Part shown: piece by piece, positions 1-8,600 of the stretch
How positions within the stretch are numbered: position 1 is the stretch's first letter
Layout of the letters: each line of letters begins with the position of its first letter
NCBI GenBank assembly: GCA_009839535.1
Contig: VXPN01000020.1
Span: 1,521 to 24,379 of the forward strand
Direction: 5' to 3'
From: Boseongicola sp. SB0662_bin_57
GTDB lineage: Bacteria; Pseudomonadota; Alphaproteobacteria; Rhodobacterales; Rhodobacteraceae
DNA: 22,859 bases
Program-made: the position numbers and the translations under genes
Notes under the pieces: generated by a model
The model's input: the letters and a program-made list of their open reading frames with translations, nothing else
What the model was told of the DNA's origin: nothing
Database searches by the model: none

Positions 1-70
1 CCGCCGTCCCCACCCCCCCCCCCCCGCCCTATCCCACCCCCCCCCCCAACCCCCCACAACACCCCCCCCG
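1..70. repeat. C-rich low-complexity tract at window edge
   Basis: Most of these bases are runs of C (up to about 13 in a row) broken by single A, T or G bases. No coding sequence, promoter or recognisable repeat unit is visible. The composition is unlike anything else in the window, even allowing for high GC. It may be a real homopolymeric tract downstream of the operon, or a low-quality contig end produced by sequencing or assembly error. Confidence 0.6.
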
Positions 71-72
71 CG

Positions 73-97
73 GGGGCCGCGCCCCGGGCGCGGCCCC
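73..97 (-). terminator. GC-rich hairpin downstream of the minus-strand operon
   Basis: The arms GGGGCCGCGCC (73-83) and GGCGCGGCCCC (87-97) are perfectly complementary over 11 bp with a 3-nt loop. The hairpin lies about 137 bp beyond the stop codon of the DapA-like gene, the last gene of the minus-strand operon. No T-tract follows in either direction, so it is not a textbook intrinsic terminator. It may act as a 3'-end stabiliser or weak terminator. Bases 98-233 hold nothing recognisable. Confidence 0.4.
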
Positions 98-233
98 GAT
101 CTCAGGACGGGCCGATGCTCCCGGCCAGGCCCGAGGGTTGCAAGGTTGCATCGGCCACGGCCGAGCCACGCCAGATTCTTGAGAAGCCGAATGTTGTGCC
201 GGTCCTGTCCCGGCAGCGGTGTCGCGCCCGGCG

Positions 234-1160
234 CTACCCGATGGCATCGAGCCGCCGCGCCTGCCGAGAGACCAGTCGATCGACTTCCTCTCTTGCCGCC
301 GCGGAAAGGCCCCGGCCCGGCCGGCGGATCGTCGGCGCCGCAATCACGCCCCGCTTGGCGAGCACGTGCTTCCGCACCGCGAGTCCGACCCCGGGCTGCT
401 GTTCGTACCGAACGAGCGGCAGATATGCGTCAAAGAGGTCCTGGGCCCGGGCCAAGTCGCCCTGTGCCACAAGCGCTGTCACCGCCACCATCATCTCGGG
501 ATAGCCGAAGCCGGTCATCGCGCCATCGGCGCCGCGCGCCAGTTCCTCCGGAAGGAAGATGCCGCCATTGCCGCACAAGATGGAAATCCGGCGTTGCCCG
601 CGGCTTTCCGCGTCGCGGATTGCCGTGATCTTCGCCAGGCCCGGCCAGTCCTCGTGCTTGAGCATCACCAGTTCGGGGACGTCCGCGACGATCCGGCCGA
701 TGACCTCTGGCGCGAAATGGACGTTGGTGGCCAGCGGGAAGTCCTGCAACACGATCGGCGCCCCGTCGCCCAGGACCCGCGCGACGTCGTGATAGTACCC
801 GACAATCTGGCCGTCTGTCCTGAGCGTGCCGGGCGGCGCAACCATGATCCCTGCGGCGCCCAGATCCATCGACGCCTTTCCAAGCTCGCCGATGGCCGCC
901 AGCCCCGGCGCCGAGCACCCCACGATCACGGGCCTGTCTCCGGCACGGGCAATCGCGCGTGCCGCAACCTCGCGGGATTCGGCCAGCGTGAGCTTGGGCG
1001 CTTCGCCCATCATCCCCAGGATGGTGATCCCGTCCGCGCCCTTGTCGAAGTAGAAGTCGATGGCGCGGTCGAGGCTGTCGAAGTCAATCGCGCCGTCATC
1101 GGCGAAGGGCGTCACCGAAATGACGAAGACTCCCTTGGCGTCGGAATCAAGCAGTGGCAT
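234..1160 (-). CDS. Dihydrodipicolinate synthase (DapA) superfamily lyase/aldolase, non-canonical active site
   Basis: This 308-residue protein has the length and layout of the DapA/NAL class I aldolase TIM-barrel family. It starts at the ATG at 1160, preceded by AAGGGG; the open frame continues upstream but there it overlaps the M24 gene. Lys168 in LVMLKHEDW is the expected Schiff-base lysine. The family GTTGE motif reads GMMGE (50-53), and the Tyr expected in the next strand motif (usually LYN.P) is Gln139 in IVLQDFP. True DapA needs that Tyr and the Thr pair, so lysine biosynthesis is unlikely. A retro-aldol, dehydratase or deaminase step on a 2-keto acid is more plausible. It is the last gene of the transporter operon, 23 bp after the M24 gene, which suggests that it acts on a product of the hydrolases. 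Family assignment is firm; the reaction is unknown. Confidence 0.85.
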   Translation of the reverse strand: MPLLDSDAKGVFVISVTPFADDGAIDFDSLDRAIDFYFDKGADGITILGMMGEAPKLTLAESREVAARAIARAGDRPVIVGCSAPGLAAIGELGKASMDLGAAGIMVAPPGTLRTDGQIVGYYHDVARVLGDGAPIVLQDFPLATNVHFAPEVIGRIVADVPELVMLKHEDWPGLAKITAIRDAESRGQRRISILCGNGGIFLPEELARGADGAMTGFGYPEMMVAVTALVAQGDLARAQDLFDAYLPLVRYEQQPGVGLAVRKHVLAKRGVIAAPTIRRPGRGLSAAAREEVDRLVSRQARRLDAIG

Positions 1161-1183
1161 CGCGGTCCCCTTCCAATTCGCAC

Positions 1184-2395
1184 TTACCGTCTGAACAGTT
1201 CGGTGGGCAGGTTGCTGAACAGCTCTGCCGGGCCGTCTTCGCGGATCGCGAATGTCTGGCCGATTCCCGCCATCACGCCTGTCCGCGTATCCGGAATCAT
1301 GATGTGCACGAAGAACACCATGCCAGGTTCCATGACCAACGGGTTTCCGGCGTAGATCATCGGCGGCACGTCCATCCAGGTGGGCCTGAACGTGCAGCCC
1401 AGCGCATAGCCGCACGCGGCAAAGCGTTCCGTGGCGAAACCGGCCTCGTCCAGCACCTTGCGGTGAATGTCGTCCAGCGTGCCAAGCGCCGCACCGGGAC
1501 GGGCAGAGTCCTTGATGCGGTCAAGCGCATCCGCCGCGACGGCCATCATCCCGGCCTGTCGCGGGTCGGGCTTGCCCACAGCCAGGGTGGACTCGACGCA
1601 AACGTGATAGCGGCAATATGATGCGGCCAGCTCGATCAGTACCTGATCGTCTTCATCGATCCGTCGCGGCCCGCCGATGCCGCGCCCGAAGAGCGCGCGC
1701 GGTCCGGCGTTGACCAGCGGGCCGCCCGAGGGAACTTCGCCTCCGCGCAGCATCGCGGTGAGCGCCGCCGCGCTCAGCACGCTTTCGGTGGCGCCCGGAA
1801 CGGCGGCCTCGACCGCCGCGAGAACCGCCGCGTCGGCCAACCGTCCGGCCTTGCGGATCATGGCAAGCTCGGCCTCGGACTTGACCAGCCGTTGGCGGCG
1901 CACGACGTCCGACGCATCTTCCAGATTGCAGAACCCGTCCAGCGCGGCCTCGATCAGCCTGCCATTGGCAGCCGTCAGCCCGTAGGTCGCAAGCTCTATG
2001 CCGACATGTGCGCCACGCAGGCCAAGCTCTTGCAGGATCGCCCGCAAGTCCTCCGCCGGGCTGGCCTCCTCGGCATTGAGCCAGATGCGAATGTCGTCGT
2101 AGAGCGAAGCGGTTTCGGCCTGTCGCAGGTCCGGGCGTCGGGTCAGCAGGACAGTGGGCCGCTCGTCGGCGGTGATCACGCCGGCCTGGAAGAAGACGTA
2201 GCCGGATGAGTCGTAGCCGGTGAGGTAGTAGTGGCTCTCCTGCGAGAAGACGAGCAGCGCATCGAGCCCCCTGCCGTTCAGTTCCGCTCGCGTGGCTGCC
2301 AGGCGGGCGGCATGCTCTTGCGGAGGAAAGCGCAGCGACACGGTGCGGCCGCCTGCGGTGGTCGCCTCGATTTCCTGAAAGGACCCGCCGGTCAT
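1184..2395 (-). CDS. Creatinase-like M24 family hydrolase, copy 1 (metal ligands lost)
   Basis: This 403-residue protein has the two-domain layout of the creatinase/prolidase (M24) fold. The N-terminal domain carries GLDALLVF and YLTGYD (about 43-62); the pita-bread domain runs from about 175 to 400. By eye the five metal ligands of aminopeptidase P are replaced: Glu255, Cys266, Tyr330, His364 and Gln380. The His that is catalytic in creatinase is Arg238 in GRGIGGPRR. Within the M24 family, non-metal members such as creatinase and ectoine hydrolase (EutD/DoeA) cleave C-N bonds in small molecules rather than peptides, so this is probably a small-molecule amidohydrolase. It is a close paralogue of the M24 gene at 8638-9816: about 46 of 63 positions match in the N-terminal stretch beginning GLDA. 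The start codon overlaps the stop of the M20 gene by 4 bp, indicating translational coupling. Confidence 0.85.
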   Translation of the reverse strand: MTGGSFQEIEATTAGGRTVSLRFPPQEHAARLAATRAELNGRGLDALLVFSQESHYYLTGYDSSGYVFFQAGVITADERPTVLLTRRPDLRQAETASLYDDIRIWLNAEEASPAEDLRAILQELGLRGAHVGIELATYGLTAANGRLIEAALDGFCNLEDASDVVRRQRLVKSEAELAMIRKAGRLADAAVLAAVEAAVPGATESVLSAAALTAMLRGGEVPSGGPLVNAGPRALFGRGIGGPRRIDEDDQVLIELAASYCRYHVCVESTLAVGKPDPRQAGMMAVAADALDRIKDSARPGAALGTLDDIHRKVLDEAGFATERFAACGYALGCTFRPTWMDVPPMIYAGNPLVMEPGMVFFVHIMIPDTRTGVMAGIGQTFAIREDGPAELFSNLPTELFRR

Positions 2396-3612
2396 TGCAG
2401 CTCGCAGATGTCACACATGGTGATCAGGTAGATGCGCACCATGTCGAGGTAGTCGGGGATGTCGACCCGTTCGTCCGGCATGGTGTTGTAGCGGCCGCCC
2501 GGTCCGCAGACGACGCCTTCCATGCCTCCATGTGCGAAGAGGTGTCCGGCATCAGTCCCGTAGTATCCCGGCGGCGTGATCGCGCCCGTGGGCTGAGGTT
2601 CGCCCCGGATCGCTTCGTAGGCGACGTTCAGCGCCGTCACGATCCGTGCGTCCCTTGCCACTTCGAATGCCGGCATGTGGGCGTTGCCGCTGGGAGATTC
2701 GATCCGGATCTCCGTTCTCAGCCCCGGCCAGTCCCCTTCCAGCGTATCCAGAACCGCGCGGAAGTCCCTCAGCGCGTTCTCCTGAGTCTGCCCAGGCCCG
2801 ATCCGTCCCGATCCGGTCATCCGCACGAAATCCGCCACCTGCGGCGGCCGCCATTCCTCGAAGCCCTGGCCCAGCGCGCCGCGGATGGTTCCCACATGCA
2901 CCCGGTTGATGCCGCGGTGCTCGTCGCTCGGCGCGTCGGAGAACGTCAAGTCGGTCAAGCGCGGAACCAGGTCGCAGGCGGCGCGGATCGCGTCGACCGC
3001 CTCTTCGCGCTTGGACATGTGGCGGGTGATTCCGGTCAGCTCGATCGTGAACATGAACGCTTCGGCATGCATGGTCAGCGCCTGCAAGTCCGTGGGCTCG
3101 GAATTGATGAAGTGGTCCGCGCGCGTTCCCGCCTTCACGGCCGCGTAGGTGCCGACGCCGCCCTGCAGTTCGCCAACGACGTAGGTGAGGATGACGTCGC
3201 CTTTCAGCCGCCTGCCGCTTTCGATCAGTGATCGCACCGCGCAGAGCGATGCGGCGTCGCCCGCCTTCATGTTCGACACGCCGATCCCGTAGACGAAATT
3301 GTCGTCGACGAGCCCGCCCCAGGGATCGACGGTCCAGCCTTCGCTTACGGGGTTGGTGTCGAGATGGCCATTGAACAGGAGGCTCTTGCCGGCACCCGTC
3401 CCGCGCCAGACGCCGATGGCATTGACACGGTCGCCCTCGACGGGCTGCAGATGGGCCTCGAGCCCCATCTCGGACATGATCTCGACCATGCGCTCGGCCA
3501 GCGCGCGCTCGCCTTCGGTGCCGGAGTGGCTCTTGTGCCGCACCATTTCAGCAAGCGTGCCGAGACAGGCCTGCTCATCAATGGCGCGGGCAAGCGAAAG
3601 AGCGTCCGTCAT
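2392..3612 (-). CDS. M20 family peptidase/deacylase-like protein with altered metal centre
   Basis: This 406-residue protein has the length and order of M20 (ArgE/DapE/CPG2) enzymes. NGHLDTNP (81-88) supplies the first metal His83 and Asp85. The bridging Asp of the usual DMK motif is Asn114 in VSNMKAG. The EE pair is Glu148-Leu149 (catalytic Glu kept, metal Glu lost). Glu172 in NSEPTD is kept. The C-terminal His of the usual GPG...aH.pdE motif appears to be Thr377 in RYNTMPDER. Three metal-centre positions are therefore changed. The start is ATG with GGAGG upstream, 15 bp after the fused ATPase gene. It sits between a peptide transporter and M24 hydrolases, so it probably acts on the imported compound or on an intermediate. 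It could be a catalyst with one or no metal, or have another role; this is inference. Confidence 0.82.
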   Translation of the reverse strand: MTDALSLARAIDEQACLGTLAEMVRHKSHSGTEGERALAERMVEIMSEMGLEAHLQPVEGDRVNAIGVWRGTGAGKSLLFNGHLDTNPVSEGWTVDPWGGLVDDNFVYGIGVSNMKAGDAASLCAVRSLIESGRRLKGDVILTYVVGELQGGVGTYAAVKAGTRADHFINSEPTDLQALTMHAEAFMFTIELTGITRHMSKREEAVDAIRAACDLVPRLTDLTFSDAPSDEHRGINRVHVGTIRGALGQGFEEWRPPQVADFVRMTGSGRIGPGQTQENALRDFRAVLDTLEGDWPGLRTEIRIESPSGNAHMPAFEVARDARIVTALNVAYEAIRGEPQPTGAITPPGYYGTDAGHLFAHGGMEGVVCGPGGRYNTMPDERVDIPDYLDMVRIYLITMCDICELQ

Positions 3613-3627
3613 GATTCGGCCTCCGTG

Positions 3628-5277
3628 TCAGGCGGCTTGGCTGGCGGGCGGCGGAACCGCCTTCAGCAAGGCGCGGGTATAGGGGTTCCGGTCCGGCCCT
3701 TCGGCGTCGTCCCGGTGGAACGCGTCCATCAGCTTGCCGTGCTGCATGACGCAGATCCGGTGTGCGAGCTGGCGGACGAGGTTCAGGTCATGGGTGATGA
3801 ACAGGCACGCAGTGCCGGTTTGCCGCTGCAGGCTCACCAGGAGTTCGGCGACGGAGGCCTGTACCGATACGTCCAGGGAGGCGGTGATCTCGTCGCAGAT
3901 CACGAGTTCGGGCTCCGCGGCGAACGCCCGGGCGATCGCGACTCTCTGCTTTTCTCCGCCCGACAGCTGGTGCGGCAGCCGGTTTGCGAACTCTTGCGGC
4001 AGGCGCACCTGTTCCAGGAGCTCCGCGATACGCTCCGCACGTTGTTCCCGCGGCACGATGTCGTAGAGTTTCAGGGGGCGCGAAAGGATTTCCCGCACGC
4101 GCTGCCGCGGATTGAGAGACGCATCGGGGTGTTGAAAGACGATTTGCACCGCGCGGCGGTAGGTGCGGTCGATCTCCGCCAGTCTTGCAAAGTTCCGGTC
4201 ACCGAAGCGGACGTTTCCGTCGAAGTCCTGCAAGCCTGAAAGGACCTTGCCCATGGTGGACTTGCCCGAGCCGGATTCTCCGACCAGTCCGACGAGCTCC
4301 CCCTTCCGGACCTCGATGCTGACCTCCTGCGCGCCAAGATGGGTAGGCTTTGGGGCCAGCAGCTGCCCGAGAAGCGACTGGCGCCCGTATTCGACGGTTA
4401 TGCCTTCTGCAGACATCAGCGCGGGCGCCTCGGACGGCGGTTCCGTGACGCCCAGCCACTGCTTCGGATTGGGGACAGCGCCAAGCAGCGCCTTCGTGTA
4501 GTCGTTGCCGGGGGTTCGGAATACCTCGGCACTCGGTCCGCTCTCGACGATCTCGCCGGAGTTGATGACCGAAACGACGTCGGCCACCCGGGACACGAGG
4601 CCCAGGTCATGCGAGATGTAGAGCGCCGAAATCGACGTCTCGTCCTGCAGTTGATTGAACAGCTCCAGAATCTGCTGCGCCGTGATGATGTCGAGAGCCG
4701 TGGTCGGTTCGTCGAAGACGATCAGTTCGGGGTTGCAGGCGAATGCGGTGGCGATGACCACCCTTTGCTTTTCGCCGCCCGACGCCTCGTGCGGGTAGCG
4801 GCGCAGCATGTCCCTGGGTTTCGCAATGCCGGTCCGGGCCAGTGCGGCCTCGCTTTCCTCCAGGGCTTCCTGCACCGTCAGTCCCCGATGCCGGATCAGG
4901 ACCTCCGAGAGCTGCTCCCCCAGGCGCATCGCGGGGTTGAGCGAGGTGGAGGGGTCCTGAAAGACCATGCTGATGCGCCGTCCCCTGATTTCCAGGATTT
5001 GCGGAAGAGTCCTGTCGCGAAGGCTCTCCCCCGACAGAAGCAGCCTCCCGTCGTTCTCGATCGCGTTTTCCGGAAGGTATCGCAGGATCGCCCACGCAAG
5101 GGAGGACTTTCCGGATCCCGACTCTCCCACCAGGCCGTGCGTCTGACCGTGCGCCACGCGGAGGTCGATGTTCTTCAGGGCGTGGATCGGACCGGATGGC
5201 GTGGCGTAGCTGAGCGAATACCTGGAAACTTCCAGGACGGGCGTGTCCGCGGCGCGTTGTGCGTTGCTGCCCGCCAT
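3628..5277 (-). CDS. Fused oligopeptide-type ABC transporter ATPase (DppD-DppF fusion)
   Basis: This 549-residue protein carries two complete ATPase domains in tandem. The first has Walker A GESGSGKSS (51-59), signature SGGEKQR and Walker B LIVFDEPTTALD. The second repeats Walker A as GESGSGKST, the same signature and LVICDEITASLD. Each half ends with the C-terminal extension typical of DppD/DppF-type subunits (PNPYTRALL-like motif). One polypeptide therefore supplies both nucleotide-binding domains for the DppBC-type permease encoded just upstream, energising import at the inner face of the membrane. The start chosen is the ATG at 5277, one base after the DppC stop; the longer reading frame to 5418 would overlap the permease gene. 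Single-chain fusions of this kind are common in alphaproteobacteria (established knowledge). Confidence 0.93.
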   Translation of the reverse strand: MAGSNAQRAADTPVLEVSRYSLSYATPSGPIHALKNIDLRVAHGQTHGLVGESGSGKSSLAWAILRYLPENAIENDGRLLLSGESLRDRTLPQILEIRGRRISMVFQDPSTSLNPAMRLGEQLSEVLIRHRGLTVQEALEESEAALARTGIAKPRDMLRRYPHEASGGEKQRVVIATAFACNPELIVFDEPTTALDIITAQQILELFNQLQDETSISALYISHDLGLVSRVADVVSVINSGEIVESGPSAEVFRTPGNDYTKALLGAVPNPKQWLGVTEPPSEAPALMSAEGITVEYGRQSLLGQLLAPKPTHLGAQEVSIEVRKGELVGLVGESGSGKSTMGKVLSGLQDFDGNVRFGDRNFARLAEIDRTYRRAVQIVFQHPDASLNPRQRVREILSRPLKLYDIVPREQRAERIAELLEQVRLPQEFANRLPHQLSGGEKQRVAIARAFAAEPELVICDEITASLDVSVQASVAELLVSLQRQTGTACLFITHDLNLVRQLAHRICVMQHGKLMDAFHRDDAEGPDRNPYTRALLKAVPPPASQAA

Positions 5278-5278
5278 C

Positions 5279-6097
5279 TCAGCTGCTCCGCCTTGGGTCG
5301 AGGCTGTCGCGCAACGCATCGCCGAAGAGGTTGAATCCCATGGCCGCCATGGCAATCGCGACACCGGGCACGGCCACGGTCCAGGCATTCCGGAACATGA
5401 ACTGCCGCGCTTCGGCAACCATCAGGCCCCATTCCGTCGAGGGCGGTTGCGCGCCCAGCCCGAGAAAGCCCAGCGTGGCGCCGATCATGATCGCAAAGGC
5501 CACGCGGATGGTTGCCTCGACGATGATCGGACCGACCGCGTTGGGCAGGACCTCGCGCAGGACGATGTAGGGCGAGCGCTCGCCGCGCGCGACGGCGGCG
5601 AGCACGTATTCCCGGGTCCGGATCGACAGCACCGAACTGCGCGCGATCCGCGCCATTCCCGGGGTGAAGGCGATGGCGACCGCCAGCATCGCCTGTCCCA
5701 TGCCGCCGCCCAGGAAGGTGACGATGAGCAGCGTGAAGAGCAGTTCGGGCACTGCCAGCAACCCGTCCAGGATGCGCATGATGACGCTGTCGATCCAGCC
5801 GCCCGCGGTACCTGCAATCACTCCGATCATGCTGCCCGCACCCACCCCCAACAGCGTGGCGCCAAGGCCGAAGAAGACCGTCGAAGGCGCGCCGTTCAAC
5901 AGCCGGGACAGCAGATCGCGACCGAACTGGTCGGTCCCCAGCCAATGCGCTGCCGACGGACCCTGCAGGCGCGCAGCGGGGTGGAAGGCCTGCGGATCGT
6001 AGGGCGCCAGCAACGGCCCGAGAGTTGCCGCCCCCATGACGAGCAGCAGCAGGCCGAGCCCGGTCATGCCGGCTGCGGTCCGGAACGCCTTAGGCAT
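5279..6097 (-). CDS. DppC-type ABC transporter permease
   Basis: This 272-residue inner-membrane protein has a hydrophobic N-terminal segment (GLGLLLLVMGAATLG) followed by the periplasmic LGTDQFGRDLLSRLLNG motif region typical of DppC/OppC. Further membrane segments follow, and the permease EAA-type loop appears around REVLPNAVGPII. It is shorter than many DppC proteins (about 300) because the cytoplasmic N-terminus is brief. The ATG start overlaps the DppB stop by 8 bp, so the two permeases are translationally coupled and would form the heterodimeric channel. The substrate is not predictable from the sequence; peptides, amino-acid derivatives or opine-like compounds all fit this family. Confidence 0.92.
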   Translation of the reverse strand: MPKAFRTAAGMTGLGLLLLVMGAATLGPLLAPYDPQAFHPAARLQGPSAAHWLGTDQFGRDLLSRLLNGAPSTVFFGLGATLLGVGAGSMIGVIAGTAGGWIDSVIMRILDGLLAVPELLFTLLIVTFLGGGMGQAMLAVAIAFTPGMARIARSSVLSIRTREYVLAAVARGERSPYIVLREVLPNAVGPIIVEATIRVAFAIMIGATLGFLGLGAQPPSTEWGLMVAEARQFMFRNAWTVAVPGVAIAMAAMGFNLFGDALRDSLDPRRSS

Positions 6098-7040
6098 AGC
6101 GTACCCGCGGGTCGAGGATGGCGATCACGATGTCGGAAAGAAGGTTCGACAGCGCATAGACCGTCGCGAGAACCAGGGTGATGGCCTGAATGACCGGAAG
6201 ATCACGGTTTTCCAACGCGTAGATCAGAAGGCGCCCGAGCCCGGGCCAGGCGAAAATCTCCTCGACCACGATGATTCCGCCCAGAAGATACCCGATGTCG
6301 AGCGAGATCACCGCCACGGCCGGGGCCAGCGAGTTTGGCAGCGCATGGCGGCGGATCACGCGGCGTTCGCGCAACCCTTTCAGCCGCGCCGCGCGGATGT
6401 AGTCGCTGGACAGGACCTCGGACATCTCCGACCGCACCTGGCGCGAGATATGCGCTGTCAGTATCAGGCCGAGCGTGGCCGCCGGCAGGACCACATGCGA
6501 CGAGAAGCCTCCCAGGCTCTCGCCTGGGGAGACGAACCCGCCTGCCGGGAAAAGCCCCAGTGCCGGTCCCGCAAGGAAGATCAGAAGCAGCGTTGCGGTC
6601 ACGAATTCCGGCATTGACGCGCCGATGTAGGAAAAGATGCCGATGACGAGATCGGCCACGGTGCCGCGCTTGATGGCCGCCAGGACGCCCAGCGGGATGG
6701 CGATGACCGTGACCGATGCCAGTGCCGTCACGGCCAGCGAGGCGGAATTCCAGAACGCATCGCCAACCACGTCGGACACCGGCAATGAAAGGCGCAGCGA
6801 CTGGCCCAGGTCGCCGCGCAAGATGCCGCCGATCCAGTCGAGATATTGAATGTACCAAGGCCGGTCGAGGCCGAGCCTGCGCTCCATCGCAGCCACGGCC
6901 TCTTCCGTTCCGTACTCGCCCAGGATCATCACGGCCGCGTTTCCCGGCAGAATCATCGTGATCGCGAAGACCGCGAAAGTCACGACAAACAGGACCAGGA
7001 CTACCGCCAGAAGACGCCGGACAAGGTAACCTAGTGTCAC
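6090..7040 (-). CDS. DppB-type ABC transporter permease
   Basis: This 316-residue integral membrane protein is of the DppB/OppB family. It opens with the family-typical YLVRRLLAVVLVLFVVTFAV-like membrane segment, followed by LGLDRPWYIQYL and GDLGQSL in the first periplasmic part and a C-terminal half with several membrane helices. The EAA-type cytoplasmic loop is near ALPNSLAPAVAVI. The start codon is GTG at 7040, only 4 bp after the binding-protein stop codon, with a weak ribosome site (GAG) inside the end of that gene, so it probably depends on translational coupling. It pairs with the overlapping DppC-type gene. Confidence 0.93.
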   Translation of the reverse strand: MTLGYLVRRLLAVVLVLFVVTFAVFAITMILPGNAAVMILGEYGTEEAVAAMERRLGLDRPWYIQYLDWIGGILRGDLGQSLRLSLPVSDVVGDAFWNSASLAVTALASVTVIAIPLGVLAAIKRGTVADLVIGIFSYIGASMPEFVTATLLLIFLAGPALGLFPAGGFVSPGESLGGFSSHVVLPAATLGLILTAHISRQVRSEMSEVLSSDYIRAARLKGLRERRVIRRHALPNSLAPAVAVISLDIGYLLGGIIVVEEIFAWPGLGRLLIYALENRDLPVIQAITLVLATVYALSNLLSDIVIAILDPRVRYA

Positions 7041-7044
7041 GTGG

Positions 7045-8580
7045 TCACTCGTCGAGCCAGACGTTTTCCAGGTAGAAGTACCGGTTGATCGGGTTCAACG
7101 TGTAGCCCTGCACGTGCTCCTTGCTGGCCGTCAGCACGTCTTCGTAGAACGCGATGATGTAGGGCAGTTCGGCGAGCATCAGTTCCTGGGCCTTCGTGTA
7201 GGCATCCGCCCGCTCCGACTCGATCGTGGTCGAACGACCCGCCTGCACCAGTGCGTCGAACTCCGCGTTCATCCAGCCAGTGTCCTCGTAGGAAGCATTC
7301 GAGGTCAGGAGCAGGTTGAAGGTCGCGTCTTCGGTCGGCTGCATCCCCCAGTAGGCCATGTAGAAGCCACCCTTGCGCCAGACGTTGGCGAGGTACGTGT
7401 CGTGCGGCATGGTCTCGACATTGATGTCGAAGCCGGCCGGCAATGCCATCTGCTTGATCGCGATTGCCACCTGCGCCCGGATCGCCGGACGGTTCGATGC
7501 CACGAGATCGAGCTTGAGGCCGTCGGGATGTCCGGCCTCGGCCAGAAGCGCCTTCGCCCTTTCCGGATCGTAGCTCTTCTCCGGCGTGTCGATGCGGAAC
7601 TTGAATTCCGGCGAAAGGATGTTGTCATGCGCAGGCCGCCCGAGCCCCTCGAGCACGAGGTCGACAAGGAGCTGGCGGTCAATTGCGTAGGCCAGGGCCT
7701 CGCGCACGCGGAGATCGTCGAAAGGCTCCTGGTCGAAGCGCATCACCACGTTCACGTAACGGCCCGAGGGCACTCGCAGCGCATTGATCCCAGGCGCGCT
7801 GGAAATGCGCTCGTAGTCGGCCTGCTGGACCAGCAGCATCACGTCGATGTCGCCGGACAGGAAGTTCGTGGTTTCCGCAGCCAGGTCCGGGAACAGGTGC
7901 ATCTCGACGGCGTCGAGGTGGGGCTTGCCCTCGATGAAGTAGTCATCGTTTCGCACCAGCCGGGTGATCCGTGCGCTGTCATAGCTCTCCATCTTGAAAG
8001 GGCCGGTGCCGTTCACGACGGTGTCGAGCAGCGCATGATCGCCGGCCAGCGCCTCTTCCGACATGATTCGCGCGTTGGCGTGCGCGGTCGATGTCGGAAA
8101 GTCGGCAAACGGCGTCTTGAGGCTGAACTTCACGGTCAGGTCGTCGATCGCTTCGACGGTGTCGATCATGTTCAGCACCGATGCGGCCGAGGCCGGGATG
8201 TCGGGATTCAGGATCGCCTCGTAGGTGGCGACCACGTCCGAGGCCGTCGCTGGCGTTCCGTCATGAAAGGTCACCCCCTCGCGAAGGTGGAACGTGAACT
8301 CGGTGGCATCGGGGCTGCCCTCCCAGCTCGCGGCCAGGTCCGGCATCGGCTGGCTGTCAGGTCCGATCCGCGTCAGGCCGGAATAGGCCATGTCGATCAC
8401 CGGGTATTCCGCCGGCCCCGACAGCGACAGCACGTTCAGCGTCGCGATCCGGGTGGAATGGCTGATCTTGAGCGTTCCGCCCATTTTCGGATCGTCCTGA
8501 GCCGCGCCCAGAGTTGGCACGGCGAGCGCCAGCGCCATGGCCAGAAGCGCGCTTCGACGTGGGATATGGTAGAATGACAT
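7045..8580 (-). CDS. Periplasmic solute-binding protein, ABC transporter family 5 (DppA/OppA-like)
   Basis: This 511-residue protein starts with a Sec signal peptide: basic HIPRRS, a hydrophobic core LLAMALALAVPTLG, and a likely cleavage near GAA|QDD around residue 27. The mature part begins with GGTLKISH and contains family-5 landmarks, including LAASWEGSPDATEFTFHLREG (only partly quoted), the FHDGTPATASDV region and REALAYAID. It would capture the substrate in the periplasm and deliver it to the DppBC-type permeases encoded 4 bp downstream. A strong AAGGAG lies about 8 nt before the ATG. There is a 57-bp gap from the preceding M24 gene, the largest gap inside the operon, with a small inverted repeat. 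Family 5 binds peptides but also nickel, sugars and amino-acid derivatives, so the ligand stays open. Confidence 0.93.
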   Translation of the reverse strand: MSFYHIPRRSALLAMALALAVPTLGAAQDDPKMGGTLKISHSTRIATLNVLSLSGPAEYPVIDMAYSGLTRIGPDSQPMPDLAASWEGSPDATEFTFHLREGVTFHDGTPATASDVVATYEAILNPDIPASAASVLNMIDTVEAIDDLTVKFSLKTPFADFPTSTAHANARIMSEEALAGDHALLDTVVNGTGPFKMESYDSARITRLVRNDDYFIEGKPHLDAVEMHLFPDLAAETTNFLSGDIDVMLLVQQADYERISSAPGINALRVPSGRYVNVVMRFDQEPFDDLRVREALAYAIDRQLLVDLVLEGLGRPAHDNILSPEFKFRIDTPEKSYDPERAKALLAEAGHPDGLKLDLVASNRPAIRAQVAIAIKQMALPAGFDINVETMPHDTYLANVWRKGGFYMAYWGMQPTEDATFNLLLTSNASYEDTGWMNAEFDALVQAGRSTTIESERADAYTKAQELMLAELPYIIAFYEDVLTASKEHVQGYTLNPINRYFYLENVWLDE

Positions 8581-8600
8581 TTCCAGTTCTCCTTGTTGCT

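Noticed and set aside
234..1160. Lysine-biosynthetic dapA
   Set aside because: The catalytic Tyr and Thr pair are missing and the gene lies in a transporter/hydrolase operon.
7114..8577. Plus-strand frame (487 codons) opposite the solute-binding protein gene
   Set aside because: Same reasoning: the minus-strand gene has a signal peptide, a strong ribosome site and family-5 motifs, while the antisense frame has none.
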